This document shows positions 63,174-64,000 of a stretch of DNA of 64,000 nucleotides, in pieces. Source of the DNA: Calothrix sp. NIES-4105. GTDB taxonomy: Bacteria > Cyanobacteriota > Cyanobacteriia > Cyanobacteriales > Nostocaceae. Below the pieces are notes generated by a model, which saw only the letters and a program-made list of their open reading frames with translations, made no database searches and was not told where the DNA came from. The stretch is taken from NCBI RefSeq assembly GCF_002368415.1, contig NZ_AP018290.1, positions 8,423,717-8,487,716 of the forward strand. Reading direction: 5' to 3'. Position 1 is the first letter of the stretch, and the number at the start of each line of letters is the position of its first letter. Made by a program: the position numbers and the translations under genes.

Positions 63174-64000
63174 TTAAGCTGATTTTTTGATTTCTACTGG
63201 TTGTTGTGCAGTTGCTTCTTGAAGTTGTTCTTGTAGCCAGGTGCTAAATAATTCATTCAATAATTTTTGTTTCATTGGTTCATTTAATTTGGCAGGTAAA
63301 AACTTTTCTAAACGGACAATTATCCACCATTCACCTACGCGCGTAGGGGGTGATAATTGACCTGGTTCATTGATGGTAAGAATTTGGGCTAATTTGGGAT
63401 GGGGTGATGAAAGAGGCACTGGGCCAATTAAACCACCTGTAGAAGTTTCTGTGCCTTCCGAATATTGTCTTGCTAATTCCGCAAAAGGTTGTTCGTCTTC
63501 TAAAAGGCGAAAGTAAAGTTCGCGCGCTAAATCTGCATCTCGAACACGAATTAGGGAGTAAATGACTTGATCAAGTTGTTGTTTGCGTCTCAGGAAGTAG
63601 GATTCTAAACGACTACCCCAAGTCGCTTGTTGGAACTTCTCAATTCTAAGTCTTCGAGTTGCTAATTCGAGAAATTGTGCTTCTGTCAATCCTTGCTGTT
63701 GCAACCAAGTTTGACGTACAGTCTCGGATGTTAATTGGTGTTGTTGGCTAAATTCCTCGTGACACTTAGCTTCTTCTTCAAGAGTACAGGTAAAAGGTGC
63801 AATTGCCTCTTCAATTACCAGTTCTTGTTTGAGTTTAGGCAGCATTTGATACTGACTTAACAATGGTACTATTTCTTGGGCTGTCACCTTGCGATTATTT
63901 ACTTGTAATACTTCAGGCGATGCAGGTATGAGTTTTTCTAACTCTTGGTACTTAGCGTTTACTTTCTTTTCTGTAATTAATAATACTTTTGAATCGTTTT
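63174..64000 (-). CDS. Parvulin-like peptidyl-prolyl isomerase (partial at window edge)
   Basis: The reverse-strand frame is open from the window edge at 64000 to the stop at 63174, with only GTG 63887 as an internal start. The residues before it (PEVLQVNNRKVTAQEIVPLL) match the usual N-terminus of this family, so the true start lies beyond the window. The visible 274 residues have an N-terminal SurA-like helical region and a parvulin domain (IRVRDADLARELYFRLLEDEQPFAELARQYSEGTETSTGGLIGPVPL). In cyanobacteria such isomerases often accompany type I secretion genes and RTX proteins, as here. It probably helps fold or hold the two pentapeptide/RTX proteins. Confidence 0.88.
   Translation of the reverse strand, partial: NDSKVLLITEKKVNAKYQELEKLIPASPEVLQVNNRKVTAQEIVPLLSQYQMLPKLKQELVIEEAIAPFTCTLEEEAKCHEEFSQQHQLTSETVRQTWLQQQGLTEAQFLELATRRLRIEKFQQATWGSRLESYFLRRKQQLDQVIYSLIRVRDADLARELYFRLLEDEQPFAELARQYSEGTETSTGGLIGPVPLSSPHPKLAQILTINEPGQLSPPTRVGEWWIIVRLEKFLPAKLNEPMKQKLLNELFSTWLQEQLQEATAQQPVEIKKSA

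Noticed and set aside
1-64000. CRISPR arrays, tRNA or rRNA genes, transposase genes
   Set aside because: None seen. The tandem arrays at 2237 and 26037 lack variable spacers, so they are not CRISPR. No cloverleaf or transposase motif was recognised by eye; a tRNA scan would be decisive.

Overview
The window is chromosomal DNA from a cyanobacterium, most likely a filamentous one of the Nostocales type. This is inferred from gene content: the prfB / DUF3285 / ybeY / diacylglycerol kinase / trpG block, a DUF928 protein, a CHAT protease with a haemagglutinin-type exoprotein, a giant Ser/Thr-kinase/histidine-kinase chimera, and pentapeptide plus RTX proteins. Intergenic DNA is full of short hairpin repeats, heptanucleotide tandem repeats and small terminal-inverted-repeat elements. 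The palindrome GGCGCC is greatly over-represented (about 80 copies by hand count against about 4 expected), while the classical HIP1 octamer GCGATCGC appears only about five times. No rRNA, tRNA, CRISPR array or transposase gene was recognised.

Layout. 1-7.1 kb: a partial gene, an RTX-repeat remnant, prfB with a programmed +1 frameshift, DUF3285, ybeY, dgkA, trpG, a Tat-exported metallo-beta-lactamase-like protein, a PPC-domain exported protein and a conserved hypothetical. 7.5-16.5 kb: two large hybrid signalling proteins and a pabC-type lyase. 16.5-19.2 kb: a decayed ftsH fragment, intact ftsH, and a VapB antitoxin whose VapC partner is cut after about eight codons. 19.2-22.7 kb: a DNA cytosine methyltransferase with a putative restriction endonuclease, lying between an intact and a frameshifted Uma2 gene. 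24-35 kb: uvsE, then a DUF928 gene facing an overlapping minus-strand operon AAA/CHASE2 - TpsA-like exoprotein - CHAT protease. 35.2-39.6 kb: a compact export system made of a double-glycine-leader protein, a C39-peptidase ABC transporter and a HlyD adaptor. 39.7-45.4 kb: an HTH-AAA protein, a GGDEF protein with an altered active site, three abutting inverted-repeat elements, a methyltransferase and an SDR oxidoreductase. 45.4-48.5 kb: a putative effector/immunity pair between a partial and an intact copy of a ChrR-like anti-sigma gene, next to its ECF sigma factor. 48.9-53.3 kb: a glycosyltransferase-methyltransferase fusion and a TPR/O-GlcNAc-transferase-like protein. 53.7-58.7 kb: two small secreted proteins sharing a C-terminal IIRAAGG[AT]DGLE tail and a 1.2-kilo-residue probable outer-membrane protein. 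59-64 kb: a putative glycosyltransferase, two tandem pentapeptide/RTX proteins and a parvulin-like isomerase that runs off the edge.

Three features deserve most attention. (i) The IIRAAGG-tailed pair with its large envelope neighbour has no function I recognise. (ii) Two small mobile elements each sit exactly in the loop of a hairpin repeat, and the loop is duplicated at the insertion. (iii) Two selfish-looking cassettes (restriction-modification; effector/immunity) are each bracketed by same-orientation copies of a resident gene, and in both cases the broken copy carries a frameshift at a newly gained TACGCGC. Functions are assigned from motifs read by eye; no database search was run.
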